Shown: positions 9,463-20,066, numbered from the stretch's first letter. The stretch is DNA of 45,534 bases from Fibrobacteria bacterium (GCA_021155885.1 JAJNBB010000042.1:1-45534), one strand, 5' to 3'. Made by a program: numbers and translations. The notes: generated by a model from the letters alone, not told the origin.

Positions 9463-11208
9463 ATGTCCACCTCGTTCCAGGACGTCCTCCTCAAGGTCAA
9501 GGAAGGCGCCGACATCGTGCAGATCGTCGGCCAGTACGTTTCGCTGAAGCGCGCGGGGTCGGTGTACAAGGGCGTGTGCCCGTTCCACAACGACCGCGAC
9601 CCCAGCATGAACGTGAATCCCCGCATGGGCATTTACAAGTGCTTCGCCTGCGGCGCGGGCGGCGACGCCATCAAGTTCGTGCAGGAGTTCGAGAAGCTGG
9701 GCTTCGTCGAGGCGCTCCGCCTCGTGGCCTCGAAGGCCGGCATCGCCATCCCCGACACCTTCGGCGCGGGCGACAAGGGAGGGGGAGAGCAAACCGCCGC
9801 GGTGATGCAGGCCAACCAGATCGCCCTGCAGGTGTATACCGAGTCGTTCGAAAAGACCCCCGCCTGGCAGAAGTACGCCGAGGAGCGCGGGCTCGCCCGC
9901 GAAACGATCAAGCATTTTCAGATCGGCTGCGCGCCCGAATCGCCGGACCGCATCCGCCAGTTGGCGGAAGGGAAAAAGGTCCCGGGCAAGGCCTTCGTCG
10001 AGGCGGGCATTCTGGGGGTGGCGGCGGGCGGCCGGGTCTACGACCGGTTCGGCGGGCGCCTGGTCTTTCCGATCTTCAACCTGTCCGGCCGCGTGATCGC
10101 CTTCGGCGGGCGCATCGCCCCGGGGCGCGAGGGGGCGAAGTACATCAACACGCCCGAGTCGCCGCTCTACCACAAGGGTCGCGTGCTCTACGGGTTCAAC
10201 TCGGCCCGCGCCGCCGTGGATCAAAGCGGCGAGGCCGTGGTGGTCGAGGGCTACATGGACCTGGTCACGCTGTGGCAGTTCGGCGTGAAGAACGCGGTGG
10301 CCGTGTGCGGCACCGCGCTGACGAAGGACCACGCCCAGATGCTCACGCGCTTCGCCAAGAAGGTGTTTCTGTTCTTCGACGGCGACACCGCGGGCCGCAC
10401 CGCGGTGCGGCGCAGCCTCGAGCCCCTGCTGGCGCAGGGCGTCGAGGTGCGCGTGCCCGTTCTTCCCGGCGCGGAGGACCCCGACAGCTATGCGCGCTCG
10501 CATACCCCCGAGGAGTTGCGCGCGCTGTTCGAGGCTTCCGACGATTTGCCCGGTTTCCTGATCCGGGCCGCCGGCAAGCCTCCCGAGGCCCTCAGCGCCG
10601 AACAAAAGGACGGCGTCGTCCGCGAGGCCGCCGCGCTGCTGGCCAATCACCCCTCGGCCGACGTGCGCGAGTCGCACCTGCAAAGCCTGCGGCAACGCTT
10701 GGGGTTGCGGGCGGCAGTCCCGCGCGGCGGTTTGGCCGCGCGCCCCGCCGGGAAACCCGTCTTGCAGGACGGCCTGCTCGGCCTCTTCGTGCCCGAATCG
10801 CGGGTCGCGCTGAAAAACGAGGACAAGCCCGAGTGGCAATTGCTGCAGCTTCTCCTCTACCATCCGGAGCAAACCGCCGAGGCCGCGGTGAACCTCAACC
10901 TGGACTGGTTCTTCGACGAGCGCGTGCGCGAGATCGTGGACTACATCCAGGCCTTGCTTATCGAAGGCGGGATGGACCTTCGCGTATTGGTCGAGAGGGT
11001 CCCCGATCCCTTGAAGGACGCCCTCGCTTCCATCGTGGCCCTGGAGAAGGAGGAGGTTCCGGGACTCGTCCTGAGAAAGTTGGGCGACTATCGGGACGCG
11101 CTGGAATTGCGGTATCTGCGCAAGGAAAAGCTGGCCGCGCAGACGCTGGCCCAGGCCGTCGAGATCCAAAAGCGGATCGATGCGTTGAATGCGGGGAAGG
11201 TGGGGTAG
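9463..11208 (+). CDS. dnaG: DNA primase DnaG
   Basis: This 581-residue primase makes the RNA primers used by the replisome. The N-terminal CHC2 zinc finger has C39, H42, C60 and C63 (CPFH...CFAC). The primase core follows (YDRFGGRLVFPIFN, GGRIAPG, KYINTPES). The TOPRIM fold shows VVVEGYMD near residue 260 and the metal-binding DGD at 306-308 (FFDGDTAGR). The C-terminal third is variable and would bind the replicative helicase DnaB. Length is normal for DnaG. The gene starts 18 bases after the fourth DUF2723 gene and is followed by a heptamer inverted-repeat element rather than an obvious intrinsic terminator. The frequent rpsU-dnaG-rpoD arrangement is not present here. Confidence 0.97.
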   Translation: MSTSFQDVLLKVKEGADIVQIVGQYVSLKRAGSVYKGVCPFHNDRDPSMNVNPRMGIYKCFACGAGGDAIKFVQEFEKLGFVEALRLVASKAGIAIPDTFGAGDKGGGEQTAAVMQANQIALQVYTESFEKTPAWQKYAEERGLARETIKHFQIGCAPESPDRIRQLAEGKKVPGKAFVEAGILGVAAGGRVYDRFGGRLVFPIFNLSGRVIAFGGRIAPGREGAKYINTPESPLYHKGRVLYGFNSARAAVDQSGEAVVVEGYMDLVTLWQFGVKNAVAVCGTALTKDHAQMLTRFAKKVFLFFDGDTAGRTAVRRSLEPLLAQGVEVRVPVLPGAEDPDSYARSHTPEELRALFEASDDLPGFLIRAAGKPPEALSAEQKDGVVREAAALLANHPSADVRESHLQSLRQRLGLRAAVPRGGLAARPAGKPVLQDGLLGLFVPESRVALKNEDKPEWQLLQLLLYHPEQTAEAAVNLNLDWFFDERVREIVDYIQALLIEGGMDLRVLVERVPDPLKDALASIVALEKEEVPGLVLRKLGDYRDALELRYLRKEKLAAQTLAQAVEIQKRIDALNAGKVG

Positions 11209-11217
11209 GTAGGAAGG

Positions 11218-11328
11218 GTTGCTAGTTGTTGGTTGTTAGTTCTCGGTGGTTTGTACCCCCGGGGGAACGTTTGAGGCGCCACCCCCCACGCTTTACTCCA
11301 ACAACCAACAACCGAGAACCAACAACCC
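11218..11328. repeat. Heptamer inverted-arm element E1 (GTTGTTG type)
   Basis: The left arm (11218-11247) is read in 7-bp steps: GTTGCTA, GTTGTTG, GTTGTTA, GTTCTCG. The right arm (11299-11328) on the other strand reads GTTGTTG, GTTCTCG, GTTGTTG, GTTGTTG. About 51 bp lie between. The odd GTTCTCG unit occurs in both arms. It fills most of the dnaG-rel spacer and could fold into a large imperfect hairpin. Confidence 0.85.
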
Positions 11329-11403
11329 CTATTTCACGATTTTTCAGCCAAATAGCCATCTTGGCCCATTAGTATTATGTTGAAATCAGAAGGATTTCAC
11401 GTC

Positions 11404-13683
11404 ATGTCTCCCGCCGCTTCCCCCTCCCCGCCTCCCATCCCGACCCCGGGCGCCGGCCTTAAGCTGCCTCCTCCCATCGAGGTGCCGGATTCGCTACCCT
11501 CACCGGAGGAGATGAAGGGCCCGGAGATCGAGCGCAGCCTCGATCGCGCCAAGGAAAACCTGCTCGCCTACATCGAGGAACGCCATCCCGACTGCGACAC
11601 GGCCCTGCTGCGCAAGGCCGTCGATTTCACGGTGCTGGCCCACAAGGACCAGTTCCGGCATTCGGGAATGCCCTACGCCGAGCACCCCTTCGAGGTGGCG
11701 AAACTGCTGGCCGACTTCAACATGGACACGGTGACCATCGTGGCCGGGCTGCTGCACGACGTCGCCGAGGACACCCTGCACGGCGTGACGGAGATCCGCG
11801 AGGAATTCGGCGAGGAAGTGGCGTTCCTGGTCGAGGCCGTGACGAAGATCACGGCGCTGGGAAGCCGCTCGCGCGTGGAACAGCAGGCGGAGACCTTTCG
11901 CAAGATGCTGGTCAGCATGGCGAAGGACCTGCGCGTGATCATGATCAAGTTCGCGGACCGCCTGCACAACATGCGGACGCTGAGCTACCACCGCAACGAG
12001 GAGAAGCGGCGCGCCATCGCGGCGGAGACCCTGGAGGTGTACGCGCCGCTGGCGCATCGCTTCGGCCTGGGCCAGGTCAAGTGGGAGCTCGAGGACCTTT
12101 CGTTCAAGTACCTGAAGCCCGACGCCTACAAGAGCCTCGTGCACAAGGTGGTGGAAAAGCGCCTGGAGCGCGAGGAATACGTGCGCAGCATCCTGGGCCC
12201 GGCCAAGGAGGCGCTGGCGAAGGCCGGCCTCGAGGCCCAGGTGTTCGGGCGTCCCAAGCATCTTTACAGCATCTATTCCAAGATGCAGAGCCGCAACTGC
12301 CAGTTCGAGGACATCTACGACCTGCACGCGCTCCGCATCATCGTGAAGACGGTGGGGGATTGCTACGCCGTGCTCGGCGCGATGCACGCCCTGTGGTCGC
12401 CCCTCCAGTCCCGCTTCAAGGACTACATCGCCACGCCGAAGTCGAACCATTACCAGAGCCTGCACACGACGGTGATCGGGCCCGGCGGAAAGGCCATCGA
12501 GGTCCAGATCCGCACCCATGAGATGGACCTGGTGGCCGAGCAGGGCATCGCCGCCCACTGGGGCTACAAGGAAGGCTCCTCCAGCCGGGAGATCGGCAAG
12601 GAAAACACCTGGCTGAAGCAGGTCGTGGAGTGGCAGAAGGACCTGACCGATTCCGAGGAGTTCATGGAATATTTCCGGCGCGACCTGGCGCCCAGCGAAA
12701 TCTTCGTGAACACGCCCAAGGGCCAGATCATCCAGCTTCCCCAGGGCGCGACCGCGCTCGATTTCGCCTTCGCCCTGCACTCGGAGCTCGGCCTGCATTG
12801 CGTCGGGGCCCGGGTGGACGGGGTCATGGTGCCCCTGCACCGCCCCCTGCAAAGCAACGAACGCGTCGAAATCCTCAAGTCCGATTCGCAGCATCCTTCC
12901 CAGGACTGGCTGTCGATCGTCGTCACCACCAAGGCCAAGCACCACATCCGCCGCTGGCTGCGCACCGAGGAATCGGCGCACAGCATCCAGCTGGGCAAGG
13001 AGATGATGGAGCGCGAGTTCCGCCAGGCGCGCGTCGCGTCGGAGCATCAGGCCGACCTGGCGCCGTTCACCGCGAAGTTCGGCGTGCAGAACTGGGAAAC
13101 GCTGTGGGAGAAGCTCGGGCACGGGGAACTCTCCCTGGGGGCCGTCTCGGCCGTCGTGCAGGAGCTCAGCCCCATGCGGCCCAAGCCCTCCATGCTGAGC
13201 CGCATCGGCATCCGCAGGCCCTCGAAGCCGGTCGTCGACTCGGTGCTCGTGTCGGGGCTGGGAAACATGCTCATTCGCTTCGCCACCTGCTGCCACCCGG
13301 TGCCGGGCGACCGCATCATCGGCTACGTGACGCGCGGGCGCGGGGTTTCGGTTCACCGCGCGAACTGCCCCGAGGGACTGAACCTGACGCGCGACAAGGA
13401 GCGCATCGTCCCCGTGCAGTGGAGCGTGGACGCGGGGCAGACTTTCGACGCGCATCTCGAAATCACCGCCAAGGACCGCTCCGGGCTGCTGCGCGACCTC
13501 ACCGACGTGTTCTCGAAGGTGGGCGTCAACGTCGAGCGCGCCAGCATCGTGACCTTGCGCGACCAGGTGCGCAACCGCTTCCGCGTGCAGGTTCGCGACC
13601 TGGACCAGATCGAGGAGACCATGGAGCGCCTGCGCAAGGTGCCGAGCGTTTACGCCGTGAGCCGAAGGACGTCGGGGGCTTGA
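11404..13683 (+). CDS. rel: Bifunctional (p)ppGpp synthetase/hydrolase (Rel/SpoT)
   Basis: This 759-residue RSH protein makes and degrades the alarmone (p)ppGpp in the stringent response. Domains in order: an N-terminal Pro-rich stretch; the HD hydrolase with HDVAEDT intact; the synthetase with EDIYDLHALRI, RFKDYIA and NHYQSLHTTV; a TGS domain (IFVNTPKGQIIQLPQGAT); a zinc-finger-like segment (CCHPVPGDRIIGY); and a C-terminal ACT domain. RFKD rather than EFDD is the form found in bifunctional enzymes. I chose the ATG at 11404 because AGAAGGA lies 9 bases upstream; an in-frame ATG at 11377 would add nine residues. Heptamer elements lie on both sides (E1 and E2), isolating the gene as a single unit. 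Confidence 0.96.
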   Translation: MSPAASPSPPPIPTPGAGLKLPPPIEVPDSLPSPEEMKGPEIERSLDRAKENLLAYIEERHPDCDTALLRKAVDFTVLAHKDQFRHSGMPYAEHPFEVAKLLADFNMDTVTIVAGLLHDVAEDTLHGVTEIREEFGEEVAFLVEAVTKITALGSRSRVEQQAETFRKMLVSMAKDLRVIMIKFADRLHNMRTLSYHRNEEKRRAIAAETLEVYAPLAHRFGLGQVKWELEDLSFKYLKPDAYKSLVHKVVEKRLEREEYVRSILGPAKEALAKAGLEAQVFGRPKHLYSIYSKMQSRNCQFEDIYDLHALRIIVKTVGDCYAVLGAMHALWSPLQSRFKDYIATPKSNHYQSLHTTVIGPGGKAIEVQIRTHEMDLVAEQGIAAHWGYKEGSSSREIGKENTWLKQVVEWQKDLTDSEEFMEYFRRDLAPSEIFVNTPKGQIIQLPQGATALDFAFALHSELGLHCVGARVDGVMVPLHRPLQSNERVEILKSDSQHPSQDWLSIVVTTKAKHHIRRWLRTEESAHSIQLGKEMMEREFRQARVASEHQADLAPFTAKFGVQNWETLWEKLGHGELSLGAVSAVVQELSPMRPKPSMLSRIGIRRPSKPVVDSVLVSGLGNMLIRFATCCHPVPGDRIIGYVTRGRGVSVHRANCPEGLNLTRDKERIVPVQWSVDAGQTFDAHLEITAKDRSGLLRDLTDVFSKVGVNVERASIVTLRDQVRNRFRVQVRDLDQIEETMERLRKVPSVYAVSRRTSGA

Positions 13684-13709
13684 CACCGCTACGCGGGCCA
13701 TCCTTCGTC

Positions 13710-13829
13710 GTTGTTAGTTGTTGGTTGTTGGTTGAATGTTAGGACGGGCGGGTGCCCGTCGAGTAAAAAGGAAATACAAAAAACCGCTATGTCCTACACC
13801 AACAACCAAGAACCAACAACCAACAACTC
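13710..13829. repeat. Heptamer inverted-arm element E2 (GTTGTTG type)
   Basis: The left arm (13710-13737) reads GTTGTTA, GTTGTTG, GTTGTTG, GTTGAAT. The right arm (13799-13829) on the other strand reads GTTGTTG, GTTGTTG, GTTCTTG, GTTGTTG. The central loop holds a perfect small hairpin, GACGGGC/GCCCGTC, at 13743-13760. The right arm ends 12 bases before the next start codon. Confidence 0.85.
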
Positions 13830-13841
13830 TTCGCGTTCCTT

Positions 13842-14423
13842 ATGAATCCTTTCCTGCACAACCGCCTCTTCTTCGCCCGCATTCGCGGGGCGGCCTACGA
13901 GCGCTCCCGCCTGCGCTTTCGCGAGGCGCGCGCGCTGTTTCCGGAGAACGGCTCGCCGCGGCGCGACTTCCTGCACGCCCTCGGCGCCCTGCTCGTCGAG
14001 CTCGAAACCGTGCGCGAGTACGCCGCCGACGCGGTGCGCGGCCTGGAGCGCGGGCGCGTGGGCCGCTTCCGCGACGACCGCCGCCGCGGCATCCTCGAGG
14101 AGGAAATCGTCCTGCAGTATTTTTGCGAGGAAATGGAAACCCAGGCGCGCTTCCTGCGGATGCGGGTGGAAACCGACCTGCGCATCCGCGTCTACCGCGA
14201 GCGCATCCGCCGCATCCGCAAGGCCCGTTTGCGCGACCCCGACGCCCGCGCCCACCTGCCCGGCATCCTGGATTCGCTGGGAGGGCTCGCCGAGGCAGAA
14301 TTAGGCGATTTTCGCCGTATTCTTGACATGATGGAGCGCCGTTTCGAAGTGGGAGACCGCCTGATGAAGGTCCTGCGCGACAAAATGGTGGACGAGGCCC
14401 ACGCGGCGGAGACTGCTGCCTAG
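13842..14423 (+). CDS. Hypothetical Arg/Glu-rich helical protein
   Basis: I do not recognise this 193-residue protein. It is highly charged (many Arg and Glu), has no signal peptide or membrane helix, and looks almost entirely helical. Visible segments include RRGILEEEIVLQYFCEEMET, RIRVYRERIRRIRKARLRD and RILDMMERRFEVGDRLMKV, which could form coiled coils. The ATG at 13842 is the first in frame and follows heptamer element E2 by 12 bases; no Shine-Dalgarno site is seen. It lies alone between rel and fusA, with a palindromic element starting right after its stop. Its codon use matches its neighbours, so it is likely a true gene. Confidence 0.7.
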   Translation: MNPFLHNRLFFARIRGAAYERSRLRFREARALFPENGSPRRDFLHALGALLVELETVREYAADAVRGLERGRVGRFRDDRRRGILEEEIVLQYFCEEMETQARFLRMRVETDLRIRVYRERIRRIRKARLRDPDARAHLPGILDSLGGLAEAELGDFRRILDMMERRFEVGDRLMKVLRDKMVDEAHAAETAA

Positions 14424-14495
14424 CCCCGATTGCGGTTTTCGACGCATCCGTAGGGGCGGATCATGATCCGCCCTTGGTGCGAACCGCAATGGGGG
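14424..14495. repeat. Nested palindrome H1 after the hypothetical gene
   Basis: The core is a perfect palindrome whose left half is GGGCGGATCA (14454-14473). It begins with TAGGGGCG like the palindrome at 43175. Outer arms ATTGCGGTT (14429-14437) and AACCGCAAT (14482-14490) pair around it, and CCCC/GGGG extends them after one mismatch. No T-run follows, so it is a poor intrinsic terminator but a strong cruciform or hairpin. Confidence 0.75.
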
Positions 14496-14573
14496 CGATT
14501 CAGGGCAAAGTTGCCATTCCCAGGAAGCGCCTGCGACCCGGCGGCCGCGGGGACCCCGGCGCCCCGCCCCTTC

Positions 14574-14604
14574 TTGGCGTTCTGCCCCCCATTAACTACC
14601 TTTG
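14574..14604 (+). promoter_or_regulatory. Putative Bacteroidota-type promoter of fusA
   Basis: TTG at 14574-14576 and TACCTTTG at 14597-14604 are 20 bp apart, matching the TTG/TAnnTTTG spacing of Bacteroidota housekeeping promoters. This is the best two-part match in the window. Transcription would begin near 14611 and give a leader of about 60 bases carrying the hairpin at 14625. Confidence 0.5.
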
Positions 14605-14624
14605 CGGCTCCTTTTTTGCGAGCG

Positions 14625-14651
14625 AAAGCCCCAATTTAGGGCTTTTTCACT
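14625..14651 (+). terminator. Terminator-like hairpin in fusA leader
   Basis: AAAGCCC (14625-14631) pairs with GGGCTTT (14639-14645) across a 7-base loop and runs into TTTTTC. It lies between the predicted fusA promoter and the start codon, so it may act as an attenuator. It could instead end upstream transcription if the real promoter lies further down. Confidence 0.5.
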
Positions 14652-14672
14652 TTTTTAGCGGGATTCGGCACC

Positions 14673-16811
<2,139 letters not shown>

Positions 16812-16834
16812 AAGCGCGCCATTTGCGCCTTTCG

Positions 16835-16862
16835 AAAAGCCCCGGTCTCCGGGGCTTTTTTT
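16835..16862 (+). terminator. Intrinsic terminator of fusA
   Basis: AAAAGCCCCGG (16835-16845) pairs with CCGGGGCTTTT (16849-16859) across a three-base loop, followed by more T residues. It begins 23 bases after the fusA stop. The next gene starts only 15 bases beyond it. Confidence 0.9.
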
Positions 16863-16876
16863 GTTTTATTGACGGC

Positions 16877-18007
16877 ATGGACATGGTTCTTTTCCGGCTG
16901 GCGCTCGAGCAGTCCCCCCTGAGCATCCAGATCTTCGATGCGGCGGGCGATGCGGTGTTCGCCAACGCGGCCTGGGAAAAGATGTGGGAATCCGAACGCA
17001 AGGACCTGCGGGGCTACAACATCCTTCGGGATCCCCAGATCGAGGCCATGGGTCTGATGGGCATGATCCGGAAGGCCTTCGAGGGAGAGGGGACGGACAT
17101 TCCCGAGACCCTCTACGATCCGCGGAAGAACGGCAAGGAGGGGCGCCCCCGCTGGACCAGCGGCGTTTTGTACCCGCTCCGCGACGAAGCGGGCGCCTTG
17201 GCGGGCGTGGCCCTCGTGCACCGCGATATCACCGGCCGGGCGTCGGCCGCCGAAGCCTTGCGGGGGCTCAACACCGAGCTGGAGCGCGAGGTCGCCGAGG
17301 AAGAGCGCCGTCTCCGGGAGACCGCGCGCGAGATCGAGATGCTCTCCCGGTCGATGTCGCAGGACCTGCGCGCGCCGGCGCGGCACATCGGCAGCTTTCT
17401 GGAGCTGCTGCGGGCCAAGGCGGCCCCCGTCCTTGACGCGGAGGGGCGACGGTACCTCGACATCATTTCCGATTCGGTGGAGCGCCTGGACGGCCTGATC
17501 ACCGACCTGGTGGCCTTTTCCAGCACCGGCCAGCGGGAGCTTCACAAAATGCCGTGCAACATGAACGCGGTGGTGGCGCAGTGCGTGCGCGACCAGAAGC
17601 TGGCGCTTTCGGGCCATGGGCGCGCGATCGCCTGGGAAGTCGCCGACCTGCCCGAATGCGTGGCGGACCTGGCGTTGATGCGCGAGGCCTGGGGGCATTT
17701 GATCGGCAACGCCGTCAAGTTCACCGAAGGAACGCCCGGCGCCCGCATCGAAATCGGCGCCGAACGGGACCCCGCGCCTCCCGGCGCGCCGGTCTATTTC
17801 ATCCGGGACAACGGCGCGGGATTCGACGCGAAGTACGCGGGCAAATTATTCGGGCTGTTCCAGCGCCTGCACGGCGCGCAGGAGTTTCCCGGCAGCGGGA
17901 TCGGGCTGGCCACGGTCCGCCGCATCCTTCATCGCCACCGGGGGTGGGTGCGCGCCGAGGGCGAAACGGGCAAGGGCGCGACCTTTAGGTTTTCGTTACC
18001 GGCGTAA
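16877..18007 (+). CDS. PAS-domain histidine-kinase-like protein lacking the H-box histidine
   Basis: This 376-residue cytoplasmic protein has an N-terminal PAS domain (about 5-118), a coiled linker, a dimerisation region (about 150-220) and a HATPase_c domain (about 255-376). The ATPase boxes are intact: N-box with GNAVKFT, G1 with DNGAGFD, and G2 with GSGIGLATV. In the dimerisation helix, where related kinases have S-H-D-L-R-A-P, it reads SMSQDLRAPARHIG: the expected phospho-acceptor His is Gln162 (codon CAG at 17360). It may therefore be a non-phosphorylating sensor or act with a partner kinase. No membrane helix or receiver domain is present and no response regulator lies nearby. The start at 16877 (MDMVLFRLALEQSPL) follows the fusA terminator closely. 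A symporter gene follows by 50 bases. Confidence 0.85.
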   Translation: MDMVLFRLALEQSPLSIQIFDAAGDAVFANAAWEKMWESERKDLRGYNILRDPQIEAMGLMGMIRKAFEGEGTDIPETLYDPRKNGKEGRPRWTSGVLYPLRDEAGALAGVALVHRDITGRASAAEALRGLNTELEREVAEEERRLRETAREIEMLSRSMSQDLRAPARHIGSFLELLRAKAAPVLDAEGRRYLDIISDSVERLDGLITDLVAFSSTGQRELHKMPCNMNAVVAQCVRDQKLALSGHGRAIAWEVADLPECVADLALMREAWGHLIGNAVKFTEGTPGARIEIGAERDPAPPGAPVYFIRDNGAGFDAKYAGKLFGLFQRLHGAQEFPGSGIGLATVRRILHRHRGWVRAEGETGKGATFRFSLPA

Positions 18008-18085
18008 TACCGCGACGAATTCCCCCGTTTCCCGGGGCGTTTGTTAAGCTAAGGGTATGTTCGCCTTGTTTCGCGCCCGGATTCA

Positions 18086-19261
18086 TTGGCTCGTGCTGAT
18101 CGCCCTCGTCCTGGCGCCTTCGCGGTGTACGACTTCCTCGGGGCCTTGTTCCTGCGCGCTCTCAAGATGCTGGTGGTACCCCTGATCCTTTCCGCCGTGA
18201 TCCACGCGGTGTCGGGAATGGGCGGGGGAATCGGCCGCATGGGGGCCAAGGCCCTCGGGTTCTTTCTGCTTTCGAGCACTTTGGCGGTGCTGACGGGCCT
18301 CCTCTGGGTCAACGTGATGCATCCCGGAATCGTGGACGGGGCTCCCGCCCGCGACCTTGTCGGCCTGAAGACCTCCGCCGACACGGCGTTGCAGGGGATA
18401 TCGGCCGCCTCGGGCGCTGATCTGACCGGGCTGTTCCTGCGCATGGTCCCCGAGAACGTCGTCGCCTCGGCGGCGGCCGGCGACATGCTGGCCCTCATCG
18501 TCTTCGCCGTGCTTTACGGCCTGGTCCTCGCCCGCCTGCCCGCCGGCGTCCGCGACGCCCAGCGCGGCTTCTGGAAGGGCGTGCATGACGCGATGATCCT
18601 GATGACGAAGGCCGTCATGCTGTTCGCCCCCCTGGGCGTCTTCGGACTCGTGGCGCGCTCCTTGTCCACCGCGGGGTTTTCCGCCTTGGGCCCGTTGATG
18701 GGATTTTTCCTCACCGTGGTCCTGGCCCTCTCCACCCACCTGTTCGTCACTTTGCCCGCGCTGCTGTTCTTCCTGGGCCGCGTGAATCCCTGGCGGCACT
18801 TTCGCTTCATGGGCGAGGCGCTCGTGATGGCCTTCACGACCAGTTCCTCCAACGCCACCTTGCCCAAGACCCTGGAATGCCTCACCCGTTCGGGCGTGCC
18901 GCCCAAGGTCAGCAACTTCGTCACGCCGCTGGGAGCCAGCCTCAACATGGACGGCACGGCGCTGTACGAATGCGTGGCTGCGCTGTTCATCGCCCAATGC
19001 TACGGGCTCGACTTGAGTTTCGGGGTCCAGTTCACCGTGGTCCTGGTGGCGCTGGTTTCATCCACCGGGGTGGCGGGAATCCCCTCGGCCAGCCTGGTGG
19101 CCATCGCGACCATCCTGGCCGCCATCGGCCTGCCGGCCGAGGGTCTCGGTCTCATCCTCGCCGTCGACCGCCTGCTCGACATGTGCCGCACGGCCGTCAA
19201 CGTCTACAGCGATTCCTGCGCTTCGGCGATATTGGCGCGGGGGTTCAGGGAAGAGGCGTGA
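18086..19261 (+). CDS. Dicarboxylate/amino acid:cation symporter (SLC1/DAACS), N-terminus disrupted
   Basis: This inner-membrane symporter couples uptake of dicarboxylates or acidic amino acids to cations. Family landmarks are clear: [31 protein letters not shown], the signature [22 protein letters not shown], and the C-terminal [16 protein letters not shown]. The start is doubtful. In this frame only a TTG at 18086 is available, leaving most of the first helix missing. An ATG at 18058 in another frame opens [20 protein letters not shown], which looks like the true first helix; one added G near 18113 would join it to [12 protein letters not shown]. Even then the loop after helix 1 is about 20 residues shorter than usual. 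It is either a frameshifted gene or an assembly error. It ends 1 base before the next heptamer element. Confidence 0.8.
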   Translation: MARADRPRPGAFAVYDFLGALFLRALKMLVVPLILSAVIHAVSGMGGGIGRMGAKALGFFLLSSTLAVLTGLLWVNVMHPGIVDGAPARDLVGLKTSADTALQGISAASGADLTGLFLRMVPENVVASAAAGDMLALIVFAVLYGLVLARLPAGVRDAQRGFWKGVHDAMILMTKAVMLFAPLGVFGLVARSLSTAGFSALGPLMGFFLTVVLALSTHLFVTLPALLFFLGRVNPWRHFRFMGEALVMAFTTSSSNATLPKTLECLTRSGVPPKVSNFVTPLGASLNMDGTALYECVAALFIAQCYGLDLSFGVQFTVVLVALVSSTGVAGIPSASLVAIATILAAIGLPAEGLGLILAVDRLLDMCRTAVNVYSDSCASAILARGFREEA

Positions 19262-19336
19262 GGTAATAGGTAGGAGGTAAGAGGTAAGAGAACTGGTCGG
19301 AGGGTCTCCTCCTACCTCCTACCTAATCGCCTAACT
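19262..19336. repeat. Heptamer inverted-arm element E3 (GGTAGGA type)
   Basis: The left arm (19262-19289) reads GGTAATA, GGTAGGA, GGTAAGA, GGTAAGA and starts directly after the symporter stop codon. The right arm (about 19307-19325) on the other strand reads GGTAGGA, GGTAGGA and runs into the stop codon of the convergent TOPRIM gene. The loop is only about 17 bp. Confidence 0.8.
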
Positions 19337-20048
19337 TTATCCCCAACCCGCCCGTCTTCAGCCAGGCGCTAATGTCCTTGCCCGGCGGCAACTTCAGGCG
19401 GTGCGCGTCGATTCCCCCGTCGGCCATCCACGAAAGCACCTTCGCCGATTCCGCCTCGCCCGCGGCGTCGCCGCTGAACGCCACGTACACCGACTTGTTC
19501 TGGAAGCGCGGCACCCATTCCGGATTAAAGCCCGCCGCCTCGGCGACTCCCACCGCCGGAAACCCCGCCTCGATCAAGGTGAGCGTGTCCAGGACGTTCT
19601 CGCATAAGTAGAGACGTCCGGGCTGACCGTCGAGCAAAGGGGCGTTGTAGGGGCAGGGAACGGCCTCCGCGAATCCGGTGCGTCCCGCCAACGACAGCAC
19701 GGGAGGCTTCACGGCGGGGTCCAGGGCATAGGCCTGCAGGTAGGCGGGACGCGGCTCCGGCTGATGCTCGATGTCGAACCAGGGAATCAGGAGGGTATGG
19801 CGGTAAAAGCGGAGGTTGCCCTCGGTGTTGACAAGGCCCCAGGCCCGCCGGTCTAGAAAGGAAAAACGGTCGCTCAGCGCCTGTCCGGCCTTGCGGTAAT
19901 CTTCCACGACGCGCAGCCCCTGGGCCTCCCAGGTCTTTTTGAAAACGCGCCGGGCCTTGAGCCAGGCCGCCGCCTTGCCGCGCACGGGCGCGCAGGCCGC
20001 CAGCAAGGCTTCCAGGCCGTCGGCGATGGTGGGAATGGGTGAGGACAT
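19323..20048 (-). CDS. Orphan TOPRIM-domain (primase-like) protein
   Basis: This 241-residue protein resembles the C-terminal, TOPRIM-containing half of primases. An N-terminal helical part is followed by TLLIPWFDIE, YLQAYALD and a TOPRIM-like core: LYLCENVLDTLTLIEAGFPA, then VYVAFSGDAAGEAES, and a tail KLPPGKDISAWL like that of phage and plasmid primases. The usual DxD metal site is SGD here, so the first acidic residue is missing and catalysis is uncertain. There is no CHC2 zinc finger. It stands alone between two heptamer elements, with dnaG elsewhere in the window. It could be a remnant or a repurposed protein from a mobile element. The start is the ATG at 20048; TAAGTTAC lies 4 bases upstream and no Shine-Dalgarno site is evident. 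Confidence 0.65.
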   Translation of the reverse strand: MSSPIPTIADGLEALLAACAPVRGKAAAWLKARRVFKKTWEAQGLRVVEDYRKAGQALSDRFSFLDRRAWGLVNTEGNLRFYRHTLLIPWFDIEHQPEPRPAYLQAYALDPAVKPPVLSLAGRTGFAEAVPCPYNAPLLDGQPGRLYLCENVLDTLTLIEAGFPAVGVAEAAGFNPEWVPRFQNKSVYVAFSGDAAGEAESAKVLSWMADGGIDAHRLKLPPGKDISAWLKTGGLGIKLGD

Positions 20049-20066
20049 GGGAGTAACTTACTCAAA

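Noticed and set aside
11218..13829. Integron attC sites or transposon ends around rel
   Set aside because: No integrase or transposase is nearby, arms are simple heptamer tandems without attC core sites, and no target-site duplication was seen.
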